From Fusobacteriaceae bacterium (GTDB lineage: Bacteria; Fusobacteriota; Fusobacteriia; Fusobacteriales; Fusobacteriaceae), in contig JAISTB010000007.1 of NCBI GenBank assembly GCA_031272775.1, positions 57,933-121,932 on the forward strand: 64,000 nucleotides of DNA. The letters run 5' to 3'. Below the pieces are notes generated by a model. That model saw nothing but the letters and a program-made list of their open reading frames with translations. It did no database searches and was not told where the DNA came from. Below are positions 1 through 8,535 of this stretch, one piece after another. Numbering within the stretch: the first letter of the stretch is position 1; the number at the start of each line of letters is the position of its first letter. Position numbers and translations under genes: made by a program.

Positions 1-580
1 AGCCCACGATGGTCAGGATCGCCGCGATAAAGGGCGTATTGACCTCGTAGCCGAGGATGGACACGAGCCCCAGAGCCAGGATCACGTCATGCAACAGGGC
101 CACAATGGAGCCTATCGAAAAGATAAATTCAAAGCGGAACGTGATATAGAGTACGATCAGGACGGATCCGACCGCAAGGGAGATGAGCGCCGCGTATTTG
201 AGCTCTTCCCCGATACTGGCCCCGACTTTTTCGATCTTGTCAATGCTGTAGTTCCCCTGGGATTTGAGATTTTCCAAAACCGTTTCCTTTTCGTCCTCGC
301 TGATCTCCTGGGAACGCAAAATGATGATCCTGTCTTCGGATATCTGGGTTTTCCGGCTGTTGGAGCTCATCTGGGGAATTTTGTCCCCGAGCTTGTCCAG
401 GGATTCGTTGACGGCGGCCAAAGTCACGGGCTTTTCATAAGTCACCTGGAACAGATTTCCTCCGGAAAAGTCGATCCCGTAGTTGAGCCCCTTGAAAAAT
501 ACGGCTGCCAACGCCAAAATCACGCAGACCGTGGGAATCAGCAGATAAATTTTCTTGTGTTCGATCAGTTTTAATTTCAT
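1..580 (-). CDS. secF: Protein translocase subunit SecF (3' end cut by window edge)
   Basis: SecF works with SecD in the inner membrane, using the proton gradient to help pull proteins through SecYEG. The 193 visible residues begin MKLKLIEHKK, have a first membrane segment at about residues 10-30 and the SecF signature GIDFSGG just after it. A periplasmic domain with alternating charged residues follows, then further hydrophobic helices near the window edge. The ATG at 580-578 lies one base after the secD stop, with a GGAGGAGG-type ribosome site inside the secD end, so the two are translationally coupled. The reading frame is open at position 1; the rest of the gene is outside the window. Confidence 0.95.
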   Translation of the reverse strand, partial: MKLKLIEHKKIYLLIPTVCVILALAAVFFKGLNYGIDFSGGNLFQVTYEKPVTLAAVNESLDKLGDKIPQMSSNSRKTQISEDRIIILRSQEISEDEKETVLENLKSQGNYSIDKIEKVGASIGEELKYAALISLAVGSVLIVLYITFRFEFIFSIGSIVALLHDVILALGLVSILGYEVNTPFIAAILTIVG

Positions 581-581
581 G

Positions 582-1805
582 TTACGCCTCCTCCTTGACC
601 ACGCCGAAGAATTTGATGTCGCGCAGGTTGAAGGTGCGGACAAAGATCAAAAGCAGCACTTTTGTGATCGTAATGGCCGTAAACATCGAAGCCAGAACGC
701 CGATGGCGAGCGTTACGGCAAAGCCCTTGATGGGCCCCGTGCCGAAGGTGAAGAGGATTACTGTCGTAATCAACGTCGTGATGTTGGAGTCGAAGATCGA
801 CACGAAACCCTTGCTGAACCCCGCGTTGATGGCGTTCAGGATGCTGTTTCCGTGGCCCAGTTCCTCCTTGATCCGCTCAAAAATAATGACGTTGGCGTCG
901 ACGGCCATGCCCGCCGAGAGCACGAGTCCCGCGATCCCGGGAAGCGTCAGCGTCGCGTCGATAAAATTGAGAACGCCGATCGTGATGATCCCGTAGATGG
1001 CCAGGGCAAAGTCCGCCACAATACCGGGCAGGCGATAAAAGAACAACATAAAGACGCAGATCAGGATCATGGCCAGAATCGAGGCCCGTTTGCTCTGGGC
1101 GATGGACTCTTCTCCCAAGGTAGCCCCCACGATTCGCGTCTCGGCCACTTCGGCCTTGATCGGCAAAGCGCCGGCGTTGAGCAGCGTCGCCATGGCCTTG
1201 GCCTCGTCGGGCGTATAGCGGCCGGTGATCTGGCCCCTGCCGCTGGGGATCTCGCTCTGGATCACGGGCGCGGTCTGCTCCACGCCGTCAAGGGTAATGG
1301 CCAGCTGCTTTCCGATGTTTTCTCTCGTGATGACCGCGAATTTTTCGGCCCCTTCCTGGTTCATCTCAAAGCTGATCACGGGGCGGGCCAGTTCGTCTGT
1401 CGTGACGGAAGCAGATTTGAGGGCGCTTCCGGTCAGAAGCGTCTCGCCCAGGGTCCCGTCGTCGTTTTTCAGTTTAAACTCCAAAAGGGCGGTCTTTCCG
1501 ATCATTCTGACGGCCTGTTCCGTGTCCTGGATCCCGGGCAGCTCTACGATAATGCGGTTGCTCCCCGCCAGCTGCACTTCCGATTCCGCGACGCCGATCC
1601 CGTTGATCCGGCGGTCGATGACTTCCATGAGCCTGCGCATGGCGTCGGCGTCTATCTTGGTATTTTCATCCTCGACGGCCTCCAGTACGACATAGACCCC
1701 CCCTTTCAAGTCAAGGCCCTGCTTGATGGGCTTGTGCAGCGCGAGGTAGAGGGCGCCCGCGACCACAATGACCACAAACAGCAGTTTAATCCATAGTTTC
1801 TTCAT
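582..1805 (-). CDS. secD: Protein translocase subunit SecD
   Basis: SecD is the partner of SecF in the Sec accessory complex. The protein (407 aa from the ATG at 1805) has an N-terminal membrane helix (residues 4-23), the SecD motif GLDLKGG at 30-36, a periplasmic region, and five further helices in the C-terminal third including the LPGIAGLVLSAGMAVDANV stretch typical of the family. It is shorter than E. coli SecD, as is usual for many phyla with a reduced periplasmic domain. An upstream TTG (1817) lacks a ribosome site, whereas the ATG at 1805 has GGAGG at five bases, so the shorter form is preferred. Its 5' end overlaps ruvX. Confidence 0.95.
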   Translation of the reverse strand: MKKLWIKLLFVVIVVAGALYLALHKPIKQGLDLKGGVYVVLEAVEDENTKIDADAMRRLMEVIDRRINGIGVAESEVQLAGSNRIIVELPGIQDTEQAVRMIGKTALLEFKLKNDDGTLGETLLTGSALKSASVTTDELARPVISFEMNQEGAEKFAVITRENIGKQLAITLDGVEQTAPVIQSEIPSGRGQITGRYTPDEAKAMATLLNAGALPIKAEVAETRIVGATLGEESIAQSKRASILAMILICVFMLFFYRLPGIVADFALAIYGIITIGVLNFIDATLTLPGIAGLVLSAGMAVDANVIIFERIKEELGHGNSILNAINAGFSKGFVSIFDSNITTLITTVILFTFGTGPIKGFAVTLAIGVLASMFTAITITKVLLLIFVRTFNLRDIKFFGVVKEEA

Positions 1806-2253
1806 GTTCTCCTCCAATCCGTAATTTGTTTTTTGTCCGTTCTTGTTCCAGAAAATTTTCCAGGATCAGGGCCGCCGCCAGCTTGTCAATGCGCTTTCTT
1901 TTTTCCGGCGCGCCTTTTTCCATGATTTCGTTCAATATCCTGTCCGCGGCGACGGTCGTATAGCGCTCGTCGCATTCATAAATCCGGGCTTCCGGCATGG
2001 CCTCTTTCAGTTTCGCGAGAAAGGCCCGCACTTTTTCCGCCTGCCTTTTTTCGGTCCCGTCAAGGCTTTTGGGTATGCCCGCCACGATATCCGCGATCCC
2101 TTCCTCAAGGCAGATTTCGCGGATCCGCCCGACGGCTTTTTCCTTCGTCCTGTGGATCACGACAAGGGGCGTCACCACAATCCCCATAGCGTCGCATTTG
2201 GCGACGCCGATCCGAACGTCTCCGATATCGAGACCGAGGTATTTTTTCCCCAC
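1786..2253 (-). CDS. ruvX: Putative pre-16S rRNA nuclease RuvX/YqgF
   Basis: RuvX (YqgF) is an RNase H-fold nuclease implicated in 16S rRNA 5'-end maturation. The 155-aa protein begins with the family motif LGLDIGDVRIGVA (residues 6-18, with the first acidic metal ligand D9), and has the GIPKSLDG and ECDERYTT motifs further on. The start is GTG at 2253, four bases after the alaS stop, with a G-rich ribosome site in the alaS tail. The 3' end overlaps the secD start by 20 bases, so alaS-ruvX-secD-secF look like one transcript. The alaS-yqgF neighbourhood is common in other bacteria. Confidence 0.93.
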   Translation of the reverse strand: MGKKYLGLDIGDVRIGVAKCDAMGIVVTPLVVIHRTKEKAVGRIREICLEEGIADIVAGIPKSLDGTEKRQAEKVRAFLAKLKEAMPEARIYECDERYTTVAADRILNEIMEKGAPEKRKRIDKLAAALILENFLEQERTKNKLRIGGEHEETMD

Positions 2254-2257
2254 GGCC

Positions 2258-4867
2258 TCACCCCCGGCCGAAGGCGTCGTCGATGATCCGGCGGACTTCC
2301 CTGAGGGCCTCGGGGATCATCCCGGGATCCTTTGCGCCGGCCTGGGCGAAATCGGGTCTGCCGCCGCCGTTTCCTCCGGCGGTCTGGGCCGCTTTTTTGA
2401 CGAGGTCCCCGGCCTTGATCACGCCCGTGAGCCCCTTGGTCACGCCCGCCGCAAACAGCGCTTTGTCGGTCTTTGACGCGAGGAAGATCACGGCGTTCTC
2501 ATGCCGGTCTTTGAGATAATCCACGGCGTAGCGCAGTTCCTCAATGGATTTTTCGGGGAAACTGCCGATGAAAATTTTCGCTCCGCCCCGGATTCCGGCC
2601 TCTTTTTCGAGGTCCTCGATTTCATATTTGAAGAGTTTTGTCTTGAGGTTCAGGATTTCTTTTTCGCCCGCCCGGATTCTGTCGAGCATCTCGTCAATTT
2701 TTTCCCTGACGTTCATGGCGTTTGTCTTCATGGTCTTTTCGATCCGGTCCAAGATCTTTTCTTTGATGGCCGCGTCATGGTAGGCGTTTAAGCCCGTCAG
2801 GGCCTCGATCCTGCGGATCCCCGCCGAAACGCCGCTTTCGCTTTCGATCTTGAAAAAGCCGATCCGGGCCGTGTTATCGACGTGGGTGCCGCCGCAGAGT
2901 TCTTTGGAAAAGTCCCCGGCGCTGACGACCCTCACGACGTCCCCGTATTTATCCTCAAAGAGCGCCTCCGCGCCTTCTTTCTTCGCTTCTTCCAGCGACA
3001 TATGCCCCACGTGGACCGGAATCCCCTGGGCGATCTTGATGTTGACCAAAATCTCCACTTCCTCGAGCTCCCGTTCCGTCAAAGCGTCATAATGATTGAA
3101 GTCAAAGCGCAGTTTCTCTTTGTCGGCGTAAAAGCCCGACTGCTGCACATGGTCGCCCAGGATGAGCTTGAGGGCTTTAAACAACAGATGGGTCGCCGAA
3201 TGGTTTTTCATCGTGGCAAGGCGTGTCATTTCGTCGACTTCGAGGAAATATTCCGCGCCCGCGACGGGTTTTCCCTTTTCCACGGCCACCTTGTGCATAA
3301 AGATCCCTTTTTGCTTTTGCACATCGAGGACCGTCCCCTCGAAGCCTTCCCCGGTGATCTTGCCGGCGTCGCAGTGCTGACCGCCCGATTCCGCGTAAAA
3401 TGGCGTCTGGTCGAAGATCATTTGCACGGCGCCATCCCCGGCGTCCTTGACGTGGAGGAGCCTTCCGGTGTCCGTCAGCGTCTCATAGCCCGTAAAACGG
3501 GACGCGCCGTATTTGTCGTAAAAAGCCTCCAAAAAGGCGTCCTGTCCCTGCTCAAAGACGATTTCTCGGGCGAGACGCGCCTTTTCGCGCTGTTCTTCCA
3601 TTTTACGATCGAATTCCTCCCGGGAGACGAGGATGCCCTTTTCCCGGCAGATTTCCTCGGTGAGCTCATAGGGAAAACCGTAGGTGTCGTAGAGTTTGAA
3701 GACCATTTCCCCTTCCATCTTAACTGCTTTTTCGGCCTTGAGCCGCTCGATTTCCAGCTCGACCAGCGTGATCCCCTGGTCGAGGGTCCGGGAAAATTTT
3801 TCTTCTTCGATCCGGATAATCTTTTTTACATGATCGCGGTTTCCCGGCAGGTCCGGATAGGCGTCCCGCATGATTTCCACGACCTTGTCGACGATCTTGT
3901 ACAGGAAAAGCTCCCGCTGCCCCAAAAGCCGACCGTGGCGGACTGCCCGCCGCAGGATCCTTCTCAGGATGTAGCCCCGTCCCTCGTTGGCGGGGAGCAC
4001 CCCGTCGTTGACGAGAAAGGTCACGGCCCGGGCGTGGTCGGTAATGACCTTGAGGGAGAAATTGTCCCGTTCGCTCCTCCCGTAAGCGCTTCCGGTCAGT
4101 CTTGCGGCCTCCTCGAGGATCGGAAACAGCAGGTCCGTCTCAAAATTGTTGGGTTTTTCCTGAACGACAGCGGCGATCCGCTCAAGGCCCGCCCCCGTAT
4201 CGATATTTTTCTTCGGAAGAGGCTCCAAATGGCCGTCTTCGAGGCGGTTGTATTCGGTGAATACAAGATTCCAGATCTCGATAAAGCGGCTGTCGCAGTC
4301 GGGATCTCCGAGCCGCGAATTTTCCGTGCCGCCGTAGGCCGTCCCCAAGTCCACATAGATCTCGGAGCAGGGGCCGCAGGAGCCTGTGGGACCCGCCGAC
4401 CACCAGTTGTCCTCTTCCCCGAAACGCACGATGCGCTCTTTGGGGAAATCGCATTCCCGGATCCAGATGTCCTCGGCCTCGTCGTCGGTGGTAAATATGC
4501 TGACCCAGAGTCGTTTTCTGTCGATGCCCAGGACTTCGGTCACAAATTCCAGAGACCAGAGGATGGCCTCTTTTTTGAAATAATCGCCGAAGGAAAAATT
4601 CCCCAGCATCTCGAAAAACGTGTGGTGCCGGGCGGTCCGACCGACGTTTTCCAGGTCGTTTGTGCGGATGGACTTCTGATAGGTCGTCACCCGCGGATAG
4701 GGGGCCTCCTTTTGGCCCAGAAAATAAGGCTTGAAGGGGACCATGCCCGCCACGGTCAGAAGCAGCGTGGGGTCGTCCGGAATTAAGGACGCGCTCTCAA
4801 AGTGCTTGTGTCCGTGCTTTTCGAAAAATTCTATAAATTTGCTCCTGATTTCATTCCCTGTCAGCAA
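2258..4867 (-). CDS. alaS: Alanine--tRNA ligase
   Basis: AlaRS charges tRNA-Ala and edits Ser/Gly mischarging. The 869-aa protein is full length. The class II catalytic core occupies about residues 1-240 (RTNDLENVGRTARHHTFFEM, WWSAGPTGSCGPCSEI). The editing domain carries the HxxxH zinc motif in NHSATHLLFKAL and the CGGTHV motif, and a C-terminal C-Ala domain ends in a Gly-rich GGNGGGRPDFAQAG segment. The N-terminus MLTGNEIRSKFIEFF is very close to the fusobacterial sequence I recall, which underlies the phylum call. The start is TTG at 4867 with AGGAGG nine bases upstream; a nearby ATG at 4873 is out of frame. Confidence 0.97.
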   Translation of the reverse strand: MLTGNEIRSKFIEFFEKHGHKHFESASLIPDDPTLLLTVAGMVPFKPYFLGQKEAPYPRVTTYQKSIRTNDLENVGRTARHHTFFEMLGNFSFGDYFKKEAILWSLEFVTEVLGIDRKRLWVSIFTTDDEAEDIWIRECDFPKERIVRFGEEDNWWSAGPTGSCGPCSEIYVDLGTAYGGTENSRLGDPDCDSRFIEIWNLVFTEYNRLEDGHLEPLPKKNIDTGAGLERIAAVVQEKPNNFETDLLFPILEEAARLTGSAYGRSERDNFSLKVITDHARAVTFLVNDGVLPANEGRGYILRRILRRAVRHGRLLGQRELFLYKIVDKVVEIMRDAYPDLPGNRDHVKKIIRIEEEKFSRTLDQGITLVELEIERLKAEKAVKMEGEMVFKLYDTYGFPYELTEEICREKGILVSREEFDRKMEEQREKARLAREIVFEQGQDAFLEAFYDKYGASRFTGYETLTDTGRLLHVKDAGDGAVQMIFDQTPFYAESGGQHCDAGKITGEGFEGTVLDVQKQKGIFMHKVAVEKGKPVAGAEYFLEVDEMTRLATMKNHSATHLLFKALKLILGDHVQQSGFYADKEKLRFDFNHYDALTERELEEVEILVNIKIAQGIPVHVGHMSLEEAKKEGAEALFEDKYGDVVRVVSAGDFSKELCGGTHVDNTARIGFFKIESESGVSAGIRRIEALTGLNAYHDAAIKEKILDRIEKTMKTNAMNVREKIDEMLDRIRAGEKEILNLKTKLFKYEIEDLEKEAGIRGGAKIFIGSFPEKSIEELRYAVDYLKDRHENAVIFLASKTDKALFAAGVTKGLTGVIKAGDLVKKAAQTAGGNGGGRPDFAQAGAKDPGMIPEALREVRRIIDDAFGRG

Positions 4868-4977
4868 TTTTCATTTCCTCCTGATCTTTTCTCTTGTTTT
4901 TATCTTTGCCTTTTATCGTTTGTTTTTTTTTCTTTTTGTCTTCCCTTTTGTCTCCGTCAATCGCTTTCTGCCGGGTC

Positions 4978-5703
4978 CTATTCGAGCCGGAAATTGTCGC
5001 CGAGATAGGCTTTTCTCGCCCGCTCGTCTCCCGCGATCTCCTGCGAGGTGCCGCTCATAAGGATCTTTCCCTCGTGCATAATATAGGCCTTTTCGGTGAT
5101 CGTCAGCGTCTCCCGCACGTTGTGGTCCGTGATCAGAATCCCCAGTCCCTTTCCCTTCAGGTAGCGGATGCTCTCTTGGATATCCTCCACCGCGATGGGA
5201 TCGACCCCCGCGAAGGGTTCGTCCAACAGGATGAAACTCGGATTGTTGGCGATGGTCCGGGCGATTTCGATCCGCCGTCTTTCCCCGCCCGAGAGGGAAT
5301 AGCCGTAAGATTTTCTGACTTGCAAGAGTTTGAATTCCTCAAGGAGCCGCTCCATGGTCTCCTTCTGTTCGGCCTTAGGGAGGCCCTTCATCTCGAGAAC
5401 CGCCAGGATATTTTCCTCCACGGTCAGGTTCCGGAAGACCGAAGGTTCCTGGGCGAGATAGCCTATGCCCATATTGGCCCGCCGGTACATCGGCATATCC
5501 GTAATTTCCTCGTTGTCGCAGAGGACCCGTCCGGCGTCGGGCCTGATGATGCCGGTAATCATATAAAAGGTCGTCGTCTTTCCGGCGCCGTTGGGGCCTA
5601 AAAGCCCCACGATCTCTCCTTTGTGGACTTCGATATCCACATTGTCCACGACGCGTCTTTTTTTATAGCTCTTGCAGAGTCCCTGCGCTTCGAGATTTCT
5701 CAT
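4978..5703 (-). CDS. lptB: LPS export ABC transporter ATP-binding protein LptB
   Basis: LptB is the cytoplasmic ATPase of the LptB2FG complex that extracts lipopolysaccharide from the inner membrane. The 241-aa protein has Walker [10 protein letters not shown] (residues about 36-44), Q-loop region LAQEPSVF, signature LSGGERRR, Walker [15 protein letters not shown] and the switch histidine in [10 protein letters not shown]. The [13 protein letters not shown] signature and FAGVDP are characteristic of LptB rather than of amino-acid importers. It follows the OstA-like gene by about 95 bases on the same strand. The lptF/lptG permease genes are not in the window. Confidence 0.95.
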   Translation of the reverse strand: MRNLEAQGLCKSYKKRRVVDNVDIEVHKGEIVGLLGPNGAGKTTTFYMITGIIRPDAGRVLCDNEEITDMPMYRRANMGIGYLAQEPSVFRNLTVEENILAVLEMKGLPKAEQKETMERLLEEFKLLQVRKSYGYSLSGGERRRIEIARTIANNPSFILLDEPFAGVDPIAVEDIQESIRYLKGKGLGILITDHNVRETLTITEKAYIMHEGKILMSGTSQEIAGDERARKAYLGDNFRLE

Positions 5704-5768
5704 GTTTTTCCCCGTCCCCGCTCTTCAATTAATGCTCTCTTGATCTTTTTTCCTTCTCATTTTTTCTT

Positions 5769-5811
5769 CTCAGTTCTTTTTTTCTCAGTTCTTTTTTTCT
5801 CAGTTCTTTTT
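5769..5811 (-). repeat. 15-bp tandem repeat at the end of the ostA-like gene
   Basis: A 15-base unit (CTCAGTTCTTTTTTT on the plus strand) is repeated almost three times (5769-5783, 5784-5798, 5799-5811). The array straddles the stop codon of the OstA-like gene (5800-5802). On the coding strand it is an A/G-rich tract; the last unit encodes the lysine-rich tail. Unit loss or gain would keep the frame, so any effect would be on the short intergenic region before lptB. Confidence 0.8.
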
Positions 5812-8523
5812 CTTCTTGTACTCCATATACACATTGCCCCGGGCTTTGGCCTTGCGTCCGGAAAATTCGTAGAAAACCCGGTCGGCGGCGACAATCCCTT
5901 CCGGCGACTCCAAGCGCGCGTTTCCGATGAGTTCCGCCTCTTTACGTCCGTAATGGAGCGTGGCCCGGTCTCCCGACCCCGTGGACACGTCCCCGTTTTT
6001 CGCGGTGTTTTTCAATTTGACGTCTCCGGTGAGGAGCGCCGTCTCCTGCAAAATATCGGCGTTCAAGATATGCCCTTCCGCTTCCGACAGCCCGTTTTTC
6101 TCATCGGAGCCCAGCACTCTTACCTGATCTTTGGCGTAAAGCCGCTTTTTCTCAAATTGATACTCGAGATATTCCGCGTAGGCCTCCCGCTCCTTTTGTT
6201 TGAGACTCACGCTTTCTTCGGCCTCAACGCGGGCCGGGACATAATTTTTCCCCTCTTTTTTGAGAAACACCCGGGCTGTTCCGCCCGCAAAATCTGTCGT
6301 TTCTCCGTCTGTCGTCCGTCTTGCGGTGACGTTTCCGGTAAAATCCATTCGCAACTCCGATAGCCTGCCCGCTATGGCGTCGGCTTCCAGAAAGTCCCCG
6401 TTTTGCCCGGAAATTGCGATGGGCTTTCCGGCCAACTCCCCGCTTTGCTTTCCGTAGCGGAGCCGATCCCCTTTGGCCTTATAGATTTCATAGCTTGCCG
6501 TATATCCCGCTTCCGCTTCGATTTCTTCCGTTTTCTTATAGTAGATGAGCCGCGTCCCTTGGAGGACATTGCCCGGGACCGCTCTGCTCCGGATCACGGC
6601 GTTTCCCGAAAGCGTCATCTTTTCTCCCGGAAAATCATACCAGGCCTCGTCGGCGGTAATGTGATACGCCTCATAGTCGGCCACAAGGCTTTTTCCCTTG
6701 AAGAGCGCGCTGTTGTTGTCGTAGATCCCGCCCTGCAGCGTCCCCGCGAAACTCCCGTCGCGGCTTTTGGCCCGGATCTCGTCAGGTAGCGTCACCAGCT
6801 CCGTCGTGAGATCATAGACGCCGTTGGTCGTTTCGGCGTAGATTTTTTCATTTTCCAGCGTGACAGCCCCGGTGATCCGGATTTCCTTATCCTTCAAAAA
6901 TGTACATTTTTCGGCGATAATCTTTGTGCCCTGGGCGTTTTCGATAAGGATCCTGCTCCCCACGTCGCCGTAGCCGCTTTCCTCGCTGTAGGTGAGGTCG
7001 CGGCCGTAGGCCTCGAAATTCTTCCCGCTGACCCTGACGTCCCCTTCATCGATAAACTCGCCTTTTTCGGCGTTATAAAGGGCGTCTGTCCCTTTGTAGG
7101 TCATTTCCTTTTTCTTCATGTAGACGCTGTAGTCGCCCCGAATCAGGGAATCGGTCCCCTTCTCGTGATATTCCACATAGGGGGCCCTCAAAATATAGCT
7201 GTCGTTTTCGACATAAGCGGCGCCGTCGAGAATATAGGTTTCCTTCAGGCGGTCCGCCGTGATTTTCTCCCCCTCGACGCGCTGACGCTTCTCCTTATCC
7301 AGAATCCACGCGCCGGAGAGCTCCCCGGCCTTTTCGTCGGCCCGGTAGAGGGCCGCTTTGCCCTCGCTTTCCCAGCGGGGTCCCGCGAAGGTATAAGGAT
7401 TCCCGATCGTGGCTACCCGCGCCGTCAGGTCATAAACGATATTTTTTGTACATAATTCGCCCTCGACCGATTGGTAGCGGACCTTGTCTTTGGCTTTGAT
7501 CTCCACGGTATTTTTGTCGTTGTCAAAAATGATCTCGTTTCCCTGGAGTTTCTCCCCTTTGGCCGAAGTGAGCTCCAATTTTCCGTCTTCTCCCAGCAGA
7601 TAAAGTTTTTTTTCGGAAATCCGGTATTCCCCCCGCTGTGCCTTCATGCCGTATTCGGCGTTTCCGCCCGAGACGGGACCGTCGATGTAAACGATATCCC
7701 CCATGGGTCCCCGCCGGATCCTCTCGGCCCGGATCGTGTAGCCGCCCCCTTCAAAGCTCACGTCTTTCGTGATCTCAAAGGATTCGTCGGCCTCGTTCAT
7801 GACGAGTCTGCCGCCGTTCAGGCGGATTCCCCGGTACAGCAGGTGAAAGGGATCTTCGCTGCGGATTTGTTTTGTCCCGATATGATAATACAGGCGTTTG
7901 AATTCCCCGCCTATGCTGTTGTTGTCCTTGTCGTAGCCGCTGACTTCGATTTTTCCCGAAAGGACAAGCTCCTTCGTCTTGTCGCTGTAATCCCCGCTGT
8001 CGCCGGTGATTGTCACTTTTCCGGTCGAGATCTCGACGTCCTCCCGCATTTCCATAAACGTCACCTTGGCGTCACTTCGGTAACGCCTGCTGGAAATCGA
8101 GAGGTCCCGGTTCATGTCCCGGGCCTTTACCCCTTCGTCGGAGCTGATCTCGTCTTTGGCTTTGTGATAGTAAAGCTGCTCCGAATTGAGCCGCCAGCCG
8201 CTTTCGCTTTCGCCCTCGATATTTTTTCTCAGGCTCACGTTGTTTTCCTTGTCCATCTCCATGTTGTCCGCCCGGAGGATCGTCCCTTTCTTCAGGAGTT
8301 TCAGCTCTCCGTCGGCAAAAAACGTGTCCTTGGATTTGAGAAAATCCGTCTGTTTCGCGGCCGTCACGTGGTAATCCTCGTTTTCGTAGACGGCGTTTGT
8401 GGTCTCGATCCGCTGGTTGGCGTCGTCGGGCAGATTTTCCTCCCGGAAATAATTGAAATACACGAGGATTCCCGCGATCAGAAAAAGCGCTATGGCGATT
8501 GTTTTTTTTCTCATGGCCCGCAT
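5800..8523 (-). CDS. Very long LptC/LptA (OstA)-like LPS transport protein
   Basis: A 907-aa protein with one N-terminal membrane helix (about residues 8-25, AIALFLIAGILVYFNYF) followed by an almost unbroken series of short alternating beta strands. Motifs such as ADGELKLLKKGTILRADNMEMD and LSGNAVIRSRAVPGNVLQGTRL resemble OstA/LptA beta-jellyroll repeats. LptC is a single-helix inner-membrane protein with one jellyroll and LptA is the soluble periplasmic bridge; this protein looks like both joined, repeated many times. It sits between mutS and lptB in one run of genes, which supports an LPS-export role. Start choice is uncertain (GTG 8526, ATG 8523 or ATG 8514). Assignment to LptC plus LptA is inference from topology and neighbourhood. 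Confidence 0.75.
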   Translation of the reverse strand: MRAMRKKTIAIALFLIAGILVYFNYFREENLPDDANQRIETTNAVYENEDYHVTAAKQTDFLKSKDTFFADGELKLLKKGTILRADNMEMDKENNVSLRKNIEGESESGWRLNSEQLYYHKAKDEISSDEGVKARDMNRDLSISSRRYRSDAKVTFMEMREDVEISTGKVTITGDSGDYSDKTKELVLSGKIEVSGYDKDNNSIGGEFKRLYYHIGTKQIRSEDPFHLLYRGIRLNGGRLVMNEADESFEITKDVSFEGGGYTIRAERIRRGPMGDIVYIDGPVSGGNAEYGMKAQRGEYRISEKKLYLLGEDGKLELTSAKGEKLQGNEIIFDNDKNTVEIKAKDKVRYQSVEGELCTKNIVYDLTARVATIGNPYTFAGPRWESEGKAALYRADEKAGELSGAWILDKEKRQRVEGEKITADRLKETYILDGAAYVENDSYILRAPYVEYHEKGTDSLIRGDYSVYMKKKEMTYKGTDALYNAEKGEFIDEGDVRVSGKNFEAYGRDLTYSEESGYGDVGSRILIENAQGTKIIAEKCTFLKDKEIRITGAVTLENEKIYAETTNGVYDLTTELVTLPDEIRAKSRDGSFAGTLQGGIYDNNSALFKGKSLVADYEAYHITADEAWYDFPGEKMTLSGNAVIRSRAVPGNVLQGTRLIYYKKTEEIEAEAGYTASYEIYKAKGDRLRYGKQSGELAGKPIAISGQNGDFLEADAIAGRLSELRMDFTGNVTARRTTDGETTDFAGGTARVFLKKEGKNYVPARVEAEESVSLKQKEREAYAEYLEYQFEKKRLYAKDQVRVLGSDEKNGLSEAEGHILNADILQETALLTGDVKLKNTAKNGDVSTGSGDRATLHYGRKEAELIGNARLESPEGIVAADRVFYEFSGRKAKARGNVYMEYKKKKN

Positions 8524-8535
8524 CACTTCCGCTTG

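Noticed and set aside
555..1796. 413-codon open frame on the plus strand
   Set aside because: Antisense of secD; Asp/His/Gln-rich shadow with no family resemblance.
2882..4786. 634-codon open frame on the plus strand
   Set aside because: It is the antisense of alaS, whose minus-strand product matches the family along its whole length. G+C-rich third positions make long antisense frames common here.
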